Positions 17,337 through 26,923 of a stretch of DNA of 64,000 bases are shown piece by piece. The stretch's first letter is position 1. Each line of letters begins with the position of its first letter. The position numbers were made by a program, and so were the translations under genes. Source of the DNA: an uncultured Lachnospiraceae bacterium (GTDB lineage Bacteria > Bacillota > Clostridia > Lachnospirales > Lachnospiraceae). The stretch covers positions 62,001 to 126,000 of the forward strand of contig CAJTPM010000003.1 of assembly GCA_910578085.1 (NCBI GenBank), in the 5' to 3' direction. A model generated the notes under the pieces. That model was not told the DNA's origin and ran no database searches. It worked only from the letters and a program-made list of their open reading frames with translations.

Positions 17337-18317
17337 ATGGGTGAGGTATTATCGCAACAGGAGATAGATAATCTTCTGGCAGCTCTCAGTACCGGTGAAC
17401 TGGATGCAAATGACATACAGGATAAAGAGGAAAAACAGGTCAAGGATTATGATTTCAAGCGCCCTGTAAAGTTCTCCAAAGAACATCTGCGTACGCTTGA
17501 AATTATTTTTGAACATTATGGCCGGCTACTTGCCACAAATCTTCAGGTATACTTAAGGAAGAATGTGCAGGTTACGGTGAACAGTTCGGAGACCGTGACT
17601 TTTTCGGAATTTTCAAATGCTTTGTCCAGCCCGGTGATATTATCCATTGTAAACTTTGCCCCGCTGCCCGGAAATATTCTGATGGAACTGTCTTTGAACA
17701 TAGGATATGTAATCATTGACAGGATGTTAGGCGGACAGGGAACTGCCCTGGAACGGACAAAGGATTTTTCCGAGATAGAGATGGCGATTCTGGAGAAGAT
17801 ACTGGTTGTCTGTATGCAGTTGCTCAGAGAACCCTGGAAAAATGTGGTGGAGATCAATCCGGTGCTTGACAGGATAGAGACAAATCCACAGTTTGCCCAG
17901 ATCATTGCCCCCAGCGATATGATAGCGATCATCACGCTGAATATTAAAATTGGTGAAGTGGAAGGTATGATGAACGTATGTCTGCCCTATTTCACCCTGG
18001 AAGATATTATGGATAATCTGAATACCAAGTTCTGGTATTCGACGATCCATGAGGCGAGTGATGAAGATTACGAGGAACATCTGGAATCTCTGGTGAAGAG
18101 GGTGAGTGTGCCGATCCGGGCACTGCTCGGAACAAGCAGTATATCTGTGAACGATTTTATGAATCTCCAGCTGGGAGATATCATCCGATTGGATTCCGAA
18201 ATAAATGGAGACCTGACTGTTTATGTCGGAAATATCAAAAAATTTACCGCAGTACCCGGTTCCAGCAAAGAAAAATATGCTGTACAGGTTACATCGGTTC
18301 TGGAAGAGGAGGAATAG
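17337..18317 (+). CDS. fliM: Flagellar motor switch protein FliM
   Basis: C-ring protein that receives CheY-phosphate. The N-terminus has the CheY-binding motif LSQQEIDNLLAAL. The CheC-like middle domain and a C-terminal SpoA domain (about 250-320, with IRLDSEINGDLTVYVG) complete the 326 residues. Start ATG 17337 follows AAGGAGGTGG, one of the best ribosome sites in the operon. Confidence 0.96.
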   Translation: MGEVLSQQEIDNLLAALSTGELDANDIQDKEEKQVKDYDFKRPVKFSKEHLRTLEIIFEHYGRLLATNLQVYLRKNVQVTVNSSETVTFSEFSNALSSPVILSIVNFAPLPGNILMELSLNIGYVIIDRMLGGQGTALERTKDFSEIEMAILEKILVVCMQLLREPWKNVVEINPVLDRIETNPQFAQIIAPSDMIAIITLNIKIGEVEGMMNVCLPYFTLEDIMDNLNTKFWYSTIHEASDEDYEEHLESLVKRVSVPIRALLGTSSISVNDFMNLQLGDIIRLDSEINGDLTVYVGNIKKFTAVPGSSKEKYAVQVTSVLEEEE

Positions 18318-18321
18318 ATAA

Positions 18322-19626
18322 GTGGATGGTGGAATGTTATCACAGGACGAGATAAGTGCTTTGCTGAACGGAATGTCCGACGGTTCGGCCGACGCGGCAG
18401 ACGGACTGCAGACAGAAGCCGCTGTCAGTGCGCCAGGGCCTCAGGATTCGGAGTCGGTTGCCTATGAGAATACCGGAGCGGTCAGTGCGGAGGAGGCATT
18501 ACTCACTGATACGGAGAAAGATGCCATCGGTGAGATCGGCAATATCAGTATGGGGTCTGCAGCAACCACCCTGTTTTCGCTGGTTAATCGGAAAGTAAAT
18601 ATTACGACGCCGGTGGTTTCTCTGGCACAGTGGGAAACGATGATCGGCGAGTATGAGAGACCCTGTGTATTTATTCAAATCAAGTATACGGCGGGGCTTG
18701 ACGGTCATAATATTTTAATATTGAAGGAACATGACGTAAAGATCATTACCGACCTGATGATGGGAGGCGATGGCACAAATACGGAGGGAGAGCTTTCGGA
18801 GATTCATTTGAGTGCCATTTCCGAAGCGATGAATCAGATGATGGGGGCTTCCGCCACTTCTCTCGCTACGATGCTCGGAAAAATGATAGATATCAGCCCG
18901 CCGGAGGCAACACTGGTGGATCTGGCAACGATAGATGCAGGGCAGGATATTTCCCCGTTCCTGGGCGGAACTTTTGTCAAGATCGGCTTCAGGATGCAGA
19001 TAGGCGATCTGATAGACAGTACGATCATGCAGCTTTATCCCTGTGATTTTGCAAGGTTTTTGTGTAATGCATTTATAAATGGTGGAGCCGAGACAAAGCC
19101 TGAGAGTACGCCTGCCCCACAGCCGTCTCAGGCAGCACCGGAACCCGCGCCAATGCCTTCTGTACCTGCGGAAAATATGGGAATGGGAGCACCGATGCCT
19201 GGTATGCCGGCTCAGCCGGACATGAATATGGCAGGTATGTACGCACCATATGGAATGCCGCCCCAGGGATATGGAATGCCAGCTTATGGAATGCCGCCGA
19301 TGCAGCAGGCACCGCAGGCGCCCATGCAGCAGATGAATATCCAGCCGGCACAGTTCCAGAGTTTTGCAGGTGGAGTACCGGGACCGGGAGCGCCGGCCAA
19401 CATCGATCTGATTATGGATGTGGCGCTGGAAGTTACCGTGGAACTGGGACGTACCAAAAAATCTATTTCCGAGGTACTGGATTTCGCGCCGGGGACGATC
19501 ATAGAACTGGATAAGGTAGCTGGGGAGCCGGTAGAAGTTTTTGTAAACGGAAAGATGGTTGCCAGGGGTGAAGTTGTTGTAATTGAGGAAAGTTTTGGTG
19601 TCAGAATAACGGAAATTATCAAATAA
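18322..19626 (+). CDS. fliY: Flagellar motor switch phosphatase FliY (CheC-FliN fusion)
   Basis: C-ring protein that also removes phosphate from CheY. At 434 residues it has an N-terminal EISALL CheY-binding motif, a CheC domain with two phosphatase sites (DAIGEIGN and SAISEAMN, each D/S-x3-E-x2-N), a Pro/Met/Gln-rich linker (about 255-355, with repeated YGMP) and a C-terminal FliN domain. Start is GTG 18322 after GAGGAG. The fusion replaces separate fliN, as in Bacillus. Confidence 0.95.
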   Translation: MDGGMLSQDEISALLNGMSDGSADAADGLQTEAAVSAPGPQDSESVAYENTGAVSAEEALLTDTEKDAIGEIGNISMGSAATTLFSLVNRKVNITTPVVSLAQWETMIGEYERPCVFIQIKYTAGLDGHNILILKEHDVKIITDLMMGGDGTNTEGELSEIHLSAISEAMNQMMGASATSLATMLGKMIDISPPEATLVDLATIDAGQDISPFLGGTFVKIGFRMQIGDLIDSTIMQLYPCDFARFLCNAFINGGAETKPESTPAPQPSQAAPEPAPMPSVPAENMGMGAPMPGMPAQPDMNMAGMYAPYGMPPQGYGMPAYGMPPMQQAPQAPMQQMNIQPAQFQSFAGGVPGPGAPANIDLIMDVALEVTVELGRTKKSISEVLDFAPGTIIELDKVAGEPVEVFVNGKMVARGEVVVIEESFGVRITEIIK

Positions 19627-19669
19627 ACAGTATAATAAGCAGCAAAGAAAAAGCGATAGGAGTGGAAAA

Positions 19670-20032
19670 ATGGCTAAAAACGTGTTAATTTGTGACGACG
19701 CAGCGTTCATGAGAATGATGATCAAGGACATTCTCTCCAAAAACGGGTACAATGTGGCCGGAGAAGCGGAGAATGGCGCAAGGGCAGTGGAGAAGTATGC
19801 GGAAGTAAAGCCTGATCTGGTACTGATGGACATAACGATGCCGGAGATGGATGGTATTCAGGCCTTAAAGAAGATCAAAGAGGGCGATCCGGGTGCCAAA
19901 ATCATTATGTGTTCCGCGATGGGACAGCAGGCAATGGTAATTGAATCCATTCAGGCCGGGGCGAAGGACTTTATTGTAAAGCCTTTCCAGGCTGACCGTG
20001 TATTAGAGGCCGTGAAAAAGGTCATCGGATAA
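19670..20032 (+). CDS. cheY: Chemotaxis response regulator CheY
   Basis: Single receiver domain of 120 residues that, when phosphorylated by CheA, binds FliM and FliY. Acidic pocket D9/D10, phosphoacceptor D54 in LMDITMPEMDG, and the Lys of IVKPF are all present. ATG 19670 follows ATAGGAG. Its stop overlaps the fliO start by one base. It sits in the bacillar position between fliY and fliO/fliZ. Confidence 0.95.
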   Translation: MAKNVLICDDAAFMRMMIKDILSKNGYNVAGEAENGARAVEKYAEVKPDLVLMDITMPEMDGIQALKKIKEGDPGAKIIMCSAMGQQAMVIESIQAGAKDFIVKPFQADRVLEAVKKVIG

Positions 20033-20391
20033 TGGTGCTTTTGACGATGGAAACGCTGGGGGGGATAGCACAGTTTATTACTGTACTTGTTCTTTTTGTC
20101 ATTGTTTTGTGGGTGACCTGGGCAGTGACAAAATGGACTGCCAGCTATCAGAAAGGGAAGGGGGCAGGTGGCAATATCGAAATGCTGGAGAGCTTTCGTA
20201 TTGCCTCTGATAAGTATGTCCAGATAATACGGGTGGCAGATAAGTATCTGGCTGTGGCTGTGGCGAAAGATACCGTTACCTTTCTGGCGCAACTGGATGA
20301 ATCGGCATTGGTATGGAGAGAAAGTGCGGTCGGTGTAAAGATGAACTTTCAGGAAATATTGGAGAAGGTCAGGGAAAAGAAAAAGGAATGA
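20032..20391 (+). CDS. fliO: Flagellar biosynthesis protein FliO (FliZ-type)
   Basis: Small membrane protein that supports assembly of the FliP export gate. It has 119 residues, one membrane helix (about 9-32) and a cytoplasmic FliO domain with LESFRIASDKYVQIIRVADKYLA. Weak conservation but exact position before fliP. Its stop overlaps the fliP start. Confidence 0.8.
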   Translation: MVLLTMETLGGIAQFITVLVLFVIVLWVTWAVTKWTASYQKGKGAGGNIEMLESFRIASDKYVQIIRVADKYLAVAVAKDTVTFLAQLDESALVWRESAVGVKMNFQEILEKVREKKKE

Positions 20392-21272
20392 TGAAAAGAT
20401 TTTCCGGACTACGGATTAGGAAACTGTTGTGCCTGCTGTTAATGGCGGGCATATTCTGTATTTGTCATGCGCAGGTAGTCCATGCGACGACGCTTGATAT
20501 CGACGAGGGCGTGACAGGAGAGACAGATACCAGGACGACACTGCGGGATCCGGGAGAAGCGGAAACCGGAGAAGAACTTGGAGAACTGAATATTGCCAAC
20601 ACTGCGACGGTCACTGTGACAAATAATAACGGGACGATAGCCGGAACACTGAGGATCCTGCTGACACTGACATTCATAGCTGTTCTGCCAACGATTATCC
20701 TGATGATGACTTCCTTTACAAGGATCATTATTGTGCTACACTTTACGAGGGCGGCGCTCAGCACCCAGACTGTACCGCCGAATCAGATATTGATAGGTCT
20801 TTCACTGATTCTGACATTTTTTATTATGGAGCCTACGGTAACCGAAATTTACAATGATGCCATTGTTCCCTTTGAGGAGGGGCGGATCGAACAGGATGAG
20901 GCTCTGGAACGGGGAATAGAGCCGCTGAGGCGGTTTATGTACCGTTCTACCCAGGCGGAGGACGCGCAGGTATTTATGGATATTGCGCGGTTAGAGTGGG
21001 ACGGGGAGACTCTGGATGATATTCCAACGTCGGTGTTAGTTCCTGCCTATATGATCAGCGAACTGCGGCTGGCATTTACGATAGGATTTATTATCTATAT
21101 TCCCTTTATTGTGATCGATATGGTGGTGGCTTCCACGTTGATGAGCATGGGTATGATGATGCTGCCGCCCACAACGATCTCCATGCCATTTAAGATACTG
21201 CTCTTTGTGGTGGCGGACGGATGGAATCTTGTTATTGTAAATCTGGTGAAGACTTTTTACATGATAGGATGA
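20388..21272 (+). CDS. fliP: Flagellar export gate protein FliP
   Basis: Core of the type III export channel. The protein has a signal-peptide-like first helix ending near HAQVVHA, a periplasmic stretch, then membrane segments with LTFIAVLPTIILMMTSFTRI and the family hallmark TQTVPPNQILIGL. The C-terminal part MLPPTTISMPFKILLFVVAD is conserved. ATG 20388 and ATG 20391 are adjacent; the first gives a four-base overlap with fliO. Confidence 0.95.
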   Translation: MMKRFSGLRIRKLLCLLLMAGIFCICHAQVVHATTLDIDEGVTGETDTRTTLRDPGEAETGEELGELNIANTATVTVTNNNGTIAGTLRILLTLTFIAVLPTIILMMTSFTRIIIVLHFTRAALSTQTVPPNQILIGLSLILTFFIMEPTVTEIYNDAIVPFEEGRIEQDEALERGIEPLRRFMYRSTQAEDAQVFMDIARLEWDGETLDDIPTSVLVPAYMISELRLAFTIGFIIYIPFIVIDMVVASTLMSMGMMMLPPTTISMPFKILLFVVADGWNLVIVNLVKTFYMIG

Positions 21273-21347
21273 CTGAGCGGAAACAAAAAGTTGCGGCGGA
21301 CGTGTAAAACCGGGACTGCTGCAGATTATCTTTCCTGGAGGTAAAAG

Positions 21348-21617
21348 ATGACGATTAATGAGGTGGTGACAATTGCAAACGAGGCGTTGTTTACAATTAT
21401 CAAGGTTGCGGCGCCGGTTTTACTGGTTTCCATGGCGGTGGGACTGCTTGTCAGCATTTTTCAGACAGTTACTTCCATTCAGGAACAGACTTTGACATTT
21501 GTTCCGAAAGTGCTGTCCATTTTTCTGATGATTATGCTGATCGGACATTGGATGTTGACAGAGATGGCAAATCTGATGACAAATATGTGGTCTGATTTCA
21601 GCGTCTATCTGAGATAG
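21348..21617 (+). CDS. fliQ: Flagellar export gate protein FliQ
   Basis: 89-residue protein with two membrane helices, part of the FliPQR gate. Conserved features are the LVSIFQTVTSIQEQTLTFVPK loop and a hydrophobic second helix. Start ATG 21348 follows TGGAGGT. fliR follows nine bases after its stop. Confidence 0.95.
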   Translation: MTINEVVTIANEALFTIIKVAAPVLLVSMAVGLLVSIFQTVTSIQEQTLTFVPKVLSIFLMIMLIGHWMLTEMANLMTNMWSDFSVYLR

Positions 21618-21626
21618 TAAAACAGT

Positions 21627-22406
21627 ATGGTTACAGTGGATTTAAACTTTGCCGATTTGGAATATTTTCTTCTGATCCTTGTGCGGGTCTCCATGTTTAT
21701 TTATGTGGTACCGTTTTTTTCTCTGAATGCCGTGCCCAGAAGATACCGGGTGGTACTCAGTGTGGTGGTTTCAGTAGTGCTCTATGGTGTGGTGCCAGCA
21801 CAGGAGGTAGTATATGATACGGTGTACGATTATGCACTGCTTGTGGCGAAGGAACTGATTACAGGTGCCCTGATCGGGATGGGCGTCAATCTCTGTGCCT
21901 CTATTTTGGCATTGACCGGAACCATCGCTGATATGGAAGTCGGTTTTTCCATGGTGACGTTGATGGATCCTTCCACGAGACAGCAGACGACGATTACCAG
22001 CACGCTCTATCGGAATCTGATCATGCTGATTCTTGTGATCAGCGGTATGTATGAGTATATCATATGGGCGCTTGCGGATTCCTATGAATTGATTCCGGTA
22101 TATGGGGCAAAATTTGATGCGGCGAAACTCCTGGATGTGGCGATCCGGTTTATGAGTCGGTATGTCCTTGTGGGGTTTCAGATATGCCTGCCGATTTTTG
22201 CGGCGATTCTGATGTTGAATGCAGTGCTTGGTATCCTGGCAAAGGTGGCGCCTCAGATGAATATGTTTGCCGTGGGGCTGCAGCTGAAAATTTTCGTGGG
22301 GTTGGGTGTGATCTTTCTGACGCTGTTTTTGCTCCCCACGGCGGCTGATATGATATTTGATGAGGCCAGGCGGATGACCGTTGCTTTTGTGGAGGCGTTG
22401 ATGTGA
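21627..22406 (+). CDS. fliR: Flagellar export gate protein FliR
   Basis: Integral membrane component of the export gate, 259 residues with six predicted membrane helices. Conserved stretches include RVSMFIYVVPFFSLNAVPRR and KELITGALIGMGVNL. The stop overlaps the GTG start of flhB by four bases. Confidence 0.94.
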   Translation: MVTVDLNFADLEYFLLILVRVSMFIYVVPFFSLNAVPRRYRVVLSVVVSVVLYGVVPAQEVVYDTVYDYALLVAKELITGALIGMGVNLCASILALTGTIADMEVGFSMVTLMDPSTRQQTTITSTLYRNLIMLILVISGMYEYIIWALADSYELIPVYGAKFDAAKLLDVAIRFMSRYVLVGFQICLPIFAAILMLNAVLGILAKVAPQMNMFAVGLQLKIFVGLGVIFLTLFLLPTAADMIFDEARRMTVAFVEALM

Positions 22407-23530
22407 TACTGCAATATGATTTACAGTTTTTTGCAAAAGAAGGTCCCGGCGGTGAGAAGACGGAGCCTGCCACCCAGAAGAAGCTGGAAGATGCCAGAAG
22501 AGACGGGCAGGTGGCAAAAAGTAAGGAAATTGCAAACGGATTGGGGCTTCTGTCCCTTTTTCTGCTGTTAAAAATCTGGATAGGAAATATCAGTATCAGT
22601 TTTCTGGAACTTTTTGGCGGGGTATACAACAGGATTCCGGAAATGATGGGGATGCCCCATGGAACAGTGCCAATGGCGAATATTGAGGCTGTTGTTCGCC
22701 AGAGCATGCAGAGGCTTCTGGTTATTATGATACCGATCTTTCTGGTAGGCGTGGGGGTGGCTTTCGGGAGCGATGTGGCGCAGGTGAAATGGAAGCCGAC
22801 CACGAAACCGCTGCAGCCGAAGTTCAGCAAGATCAATCCGATCAAGGGATTCAAACGTATTTTATCACCAAATTCCCTGGTGGAACTGGTGAAGGCAGTT
22901 GCCAAGATCGGTATGATTCTGTATGTGGCCTGGCAGTATATGAAGGGGAAGCTGGAGATACTGTTTTATCTGTTGGATATGCCGCTTTTAGCTGCCGTGC
23001 AGGAGATCGGAACTATCGTGATCGATCTGGGCATCCGGATCTCCTCCATCTTTATGATCATTGCTTTCGCTGATTTCATATACCAAAAATGGAAATTCAG
23101 TGAAGACATGAAGATGACAAAACAGGAAGTCAAGGATGAGTATAAGGATCAGGAAGGTGATCCCCAGATTAAGGGCAAACAGAAGCAGCGTATGCAGGAA
23201 GCCTCGAGAAGAAGAATGATGCAGGCGCTGCCGGAGGCGGATGTGGTGATCACAAATCCCACCCATTATGCGGTGGCACTGAAATATGACAGTGAACTGT
23301 ACGCAGCGCCCATCGTGCTGGCAAAAGGCGCGGATTATCTGGCAGCGAGAATTAAGGAAGAGGCGAAAGAGTACAATATAGAGATCTATGAGAACAAGCC
23401 GCTTGCACGGATGCTTTATACGAATGTGGAAGTGGGGGAACAGATTCCGGCGGAATTATACCCAGCTGTGGCGGAAGTACTGGCTTATGTATATCATATC
23501 AGAGAACAGAAGGGCGGCGGATCATCATAG
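22403..23530 (+). CDS. flhB: Flagellar export switch protein FlhB
   Basis: Controls substrate switching from hook to filament proteins. It has 375 residues, the N-terminal EKTEPATQKKLEDARRDGQV motif, four membrane helices and a cytoplasmic domain with the self-cleavage site NPTH in VVITNPTHYAVAL. Starts at GTG 22403 within the fliR stop, indicating coupling. Confidence 0.96.
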   Translation: MILQYDLQFFAKEGPGGEKTEPATQKKLEDARRDGQVAKSKEIANGLGLLSLFLLLKIWIGNISISFLELFGGVYNRIPEMMGMPHGTVPMANIEAVVRQSMQRLLVIMIPIFLVGVGVAFGSDVAQVKWKPTTKPLQPKFSKINPIKGFKRILSPNSLVELVKAVAKIGMILYVAWQYMKGKLEILFYLLDMPLLAAVQEIGTIVIDLGIRISSIFMIIAFADFIYQKWKFSEDMKMTKQEVKDEYKDQEGDPQIKGKQKQRMQEASRRRMMQALPEADVVITNPTHYAVALKYDSELYAAPIVLAKGADYLAARIKEEAKEYNIEIYENKPLARMLYTNVEVGEQIPAELYPAVAEVLAYVYHIREQKGGGSS

Positions 23531-23585
23531 TGATTAGTTATGAGGGAGAGACATACGGGTGGATCCCGGGAGAGGAGATGAGCGG

Positions 23586-25625
23586 ATGAAGATCGGAAAA
23601 GCTGATTTAGGTGTAGCACTTTATATACTCGCCGCGTTTATCATGCTCATTGTATCGATTCCTTCATGGCTTTTGGATATTTTTCTTGCCATCAATATAG
23701 GAATTGCTTTTTTGATTTTGTTTACGGTCATGTTTACGAAGGAAGTGTTAGACATGTCCTTTTTCCCGACCATGCTTCTTTTTACGACGATCTTCAGAAT
23801 CGCCCTGAACGTATCTTCCACGAAGCTGATTCTGCTGACCGGTGACCCCGGTAATGTGGTGCAGACCTTCGGTGACTATGTGGGCGGAGGTGACCTGGTG
23901 GTGGGTGTGATCGTCTTTATCATTCTGATCCTGATCCAGTTTATGGTCATCAACAAAGGTTCAGAGCGTGTGGCTGAAGTGACGGCGAGGTTTACATTGG
24001 ATGCCATGCCCGGTAAGCAGATGGCTATCGATGCGGATCTGAATACCGGTGCGATCAACGATGCGGAGGCGAAGGAGCGGCGTGACAAGATCCAGGCGGA
24101 GTCCAGTTTCTTCGGGTCCATGGATGGTGCGGTGAAGTACGTAAAAGGAGACGCAACGGCAGGTCTGATCATCACTTTTGTCAACCTGATCGGCGGCGCT
24201 GCCATGGGAATGCTGCGGCAGGGAATGGATTTCAGTACCGCTGCCCAGACTTATTGTATTCTGACCATTGGTGACGGTCTGGTATCCCAGATCCCGTCAT
24301 TGCTTATCTCTCTGGCAACAGGTATTCTGGTGACCAAGGGCGGGAAGGATGCGGATTTTGCCAATGTGATCATAGGGCAGCTCTTCGGGGTGCCAAGAGC
24401 GCTCTATATTGTGGGGGCGACGATCTCTGTGTTAGGGATTATCACACCGCTTCAGACGGTGGTTTTTGTGACGCTTGGAATGGGATTTATTGTGGCCGGA
24501 CGCATGGTACAGGGAACTCTGGAGATGGCCGGCATTGAACATGAAGTGGATACTGAGGAAGTGGCGGCGGAGGAGATCAGGCAGCCGGAAAATGTCAATT
24601 CGCTGTTGCAGGTGGATCCTGTGGAACTGGAATTTGGTTATGGTATCATTCCTCTTGCGGATGTCAACCAGGGTGGTGATCTGCTCGACCGTGTGGTGAT
24701 GATCAGACGGCAGATCGCACTGGAAATGGGTATGGTAGTGCCGATTATTCGTCTGCGTGACAATATTCAGCTCAACCCGAATCAGTATATTATTAAGATA
24801 AAGGGTATTCAGGTCAGTGACGGCGAGATCCTGTTTGACCACTATATGGCCATGAATCCGGGTTATGTGGAGGAGGAGATCTCGGGCATTCCCACATTTG
24901 AGCCTTCCTTCCATCTGGCGGCGCTCTGGATCACGGAGAGCCAGAGAGAGCGGGCGGAAAGTCTGGGCTACACGGTGGTAGATCCGCCTTCCATTATTGC
25001 AACGCACCTGACGGAAGTGATCAGGGAACATATTGATGAGCTGCTGACCCGCCAGGATGTACAGAATCTGATCAACAATATCAAAGAGAGCAATCAGGCT
25101 CTTGTGGATGAACTGGTGCCGAAGATGCTGGGGCTTGGAGAAATTCAGAAGGTACTGCAGAATCTGCTGCGGGAAGGTATTTCCATCAGAGATCTGCAGA
25201 CGATCCTGGAGACGCTTGCAGACTATGCGCCCTCCACCAGAGATACGGATATTTTGACGGAATATGTAAGACAGAGTTTGAAACGTGCTATTTCCAGCCG
25301 GTATTTCCCAGCTAATGAGACGACCAGCGTGGTGACGTTAGATCCAAAGATCGAACAGGAGATCATGGGCAGCGTCAAACAGACTGAGACAGGCGCCTAT
25401 ATTTCTCTGGATCCAATCCGGATCAAGGCGATCGTGGGGAGTGTGGGGAAAGAGACGGAAAAACTGGAGCAGATGGGTAAAAATCCGATCGTGATAACTT
25501 CTCCGATCGTCAGGATCTATTTCAAAAAACTGACGGAGGATACTTACAGAGATCTGATCGTGGTTTCTTATAACGAAGTAGATTCTAATGTAGAATTACA
25601 GTCAGTAGGAATGGTGACGGCATAA
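23586..25625 (+). CDS. flhA: Flagellar export protein FlhA
   Basis: Largest export-gate protein (679 residues), uses the proton motive force and docks chaperone-substrate complexes. The eight-helix membrane part holds the FHIPEP signature region RFTLDAMPGKQMAIDADLN, and the C-terminal cytoplasmic domain forms the nonameric ring. ATG 23586 is chosen over GTG 23559 because AGAGGAG lies directly in front. The stop overlaps flhF by one base. Confidence 0.96.
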   Translation: MKIGKADLGVALYILAAFIMLIVSIPSWLLDIFLAINIGIAFLILFTVMFTKEVLDMSFFPTMLLFTTIFRIALNVSSTKLILLTGDPGNVVQTFGDYVGGGDLVVGVIVFIILILIQFMVINKGSERVAEVTARFTLDAMPGKQMAIDADLNTGAINDAEAKERRDKIQAESSFFGSMDGAVKYVKGDATAGLIITFVNLIGGAAMGMLRQGMDFSTAAQTYCILTIGDGLVSQIPSLLISLATGILVTKGGKDADFANVIIGQLFGVPRALYIVGATISVLGIITPLQTVVFVTLGMGFIVAGRMVQGTLEMAGIEHEVDTEEVAAEEIRQPENVNSLLQVDPVELEFGYGIIPLADVNQGGDLLDRVVMIRRQIALEMGMVVPIIRLRDNIQLNPNQYIIKIKGIQVSDGEILFDHYMAMNPGYVEEEISGIPTFEPSFHLAALWITESQRERAESLGYTVVDPPSIIATHLTEVIREHIDELLTRQDVQNLINNIKESNQALVDELVPKMLGLGEIQKVLQNLLREGISIRDLQTILETLADYAPSTRDTDILTEYVRQSLKRAISSRYFPANETTSVVTLDPKIEQEIMGSVKQTETGAYISLDPIRIKAIVGSVGKETEKLEQMGKNPIVITSPIVRIYFKKLTEDTYRDLIVVSYNEVDSNVELQSVGMVTA

Positions 25626-26923
25626 TGATCATTAAAAAATTCAGTGCAAAAACAGAAGAGGAAGCGGTGGTTCAGGCAAAGGCCGAATTGGGCGGGAATA
25701 TCGTCATCATGAATGTGAAAACTATTCCGGGAAAGGGACTTTTCGGTTTCCTGAAAAAGCCGCAGACAGAAGTGACGGTGGCGAAGGAAGAGGAGAATGA
25801 GAGATACCCCGGCGGCGGTGCGCAAAACAAGGCTGCGGAGGAGGCAAATCTGCGTGAGACCTTTCGTCAGGTGGCAAAAGCTGCGGGGATGGAAAAAGGC
25901 GTGAGGGAGCCTTTGGGAGAAAAGGAAAAGTTTTCTCATGCAGGCGGTATTGATATAAAAGCGGATGACAGAGCGGTTCCGCGGCGCAGGGAAGAGGCAG
26001 CTGATGAGAACCATAAGCTTCTGGTGGAAAAGCTTGATTCTCTGCAGAATATGATCGAGAAAAAGCTGCAGTCGGAGGAAGAGGCAGCTTCTGAGACTCC
26101 AATGGAAGAGACAGAAGAAAACAATGAGATGGTGCGTTTTCTCAAACTGCTTTACGACACGATGCTGGACAATGAAGTGAACGAGAAATATGCGAACCAG
26201 ATCATCGATGAGATGGAGAAAAATGTCAGAGAGAATCAGCCCTTTGACCATGCTCTGGCGGATGTGTATCAGAAGATGATCTTAAAATTCGGTAAAGCAG
26301 TACCCATTGAGAAGGATAATAAAGGACTCAGAGTGATATTCTTTGTGGGGCCGACAGGGGTGGGAAAGACGACCACCATCGCGAAGATCGCTTCCAAGTT
26401 CCGGCTGGAACAGAAACGTAAAGTGGCACTTTTTACGGCAGACACCTATCGCATTGCGGCGGCGGAACAGCTGCGGACTTATGCCAATATACTGGAAGTA
26501 CCCTTTCGGGTGATCTATTCTGTGGAAGAACTGCGCAGAGGAGTACAGGATTTTAAAAATTACGATTTCATTCTGGTGGATATGGCGGGACATTCGCCCC
26601 AGAATCCGGCTCTGCGGGAAAATATGAATACTTTTATTCATGGACTGGAGGAAGGGATAGAGAAGGAAGTTCATCTGGTGCTTTCTGCCACAACAAAGTA
26701 TAAGGATTTGCTCAGTATTGTAGAATCCTATCAGGACATTGAAGATTACAGGATCATCTTTACAAAAGTGGACGAGACGATGACTCTGGGGAATCTTCTG
26801 AATCTGAAACTGCATACCGGTGCCGGCCTGTCTTATATTACCTGTGGGCAGAATGTGCCGGATGACATAGAAATATTTAATCCTCAGAAAACAGTAAAAC
26901 AATTGCTTGGAGGGAAAAATTAG
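25625..26923 (+). CDS. flhF: Flagellar SRP-type GTPase FlhF
   Basis: SRP-family GTPase that helps place the flagellum. It has 432 residues: a basic N-terminal B domain, an N domain and a G domain with P-loop VGPTGVGKTTTIAKIASKF, RIAAAEQLRTYA, and TKVDE for guanine binding. The G3 box reads DMAGHS in place of the usual DTAG. It is followed directly by flhG (no gap). Confidence 0.93.
   Translation: MIIKKFSAKTEEEAVVQAKAELGGNIVIMNVKTIPGKGLFGFLKKPQTEVTVAKEEENERYPGGGAQNKAAEEANLRETFRQVAKAAGMEKGVREPLGEKEKFSHAGGIDIKADDRAVPRRREEAADENHKLLVEKLDSLQNMIEKKLQSEEEAASETPMEETEENNEMVRFLKLLYDTMLDNEVNEKYANQIIDEMEKNVRENQPFDHALADVYQKMILKFGKAVPIEKDNKGLRVIFFVGPTGVGKTTTIAKIASKFRLEQKRKVALFTADTYRIAAAEQLRTYANILEVPFRVIYSVEELRRGVQDFKNYDFILVDMAGHSPQNPALRENMNTFIHGLEEGIEKEVHLVLSATTKYKDLLSIVESYQDIEDYRIIFTKVDETMTLGNLLNLKLHTGAGLSYITCGQNVPDDIEIFNPQKTVKQLLGGKN

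Noticed and set aside
18715..19833. 372-codon - strand open frame over fliY
   Set aside because: Composition is a shadow of the Met/Pro/Gln-rich fliY linker.
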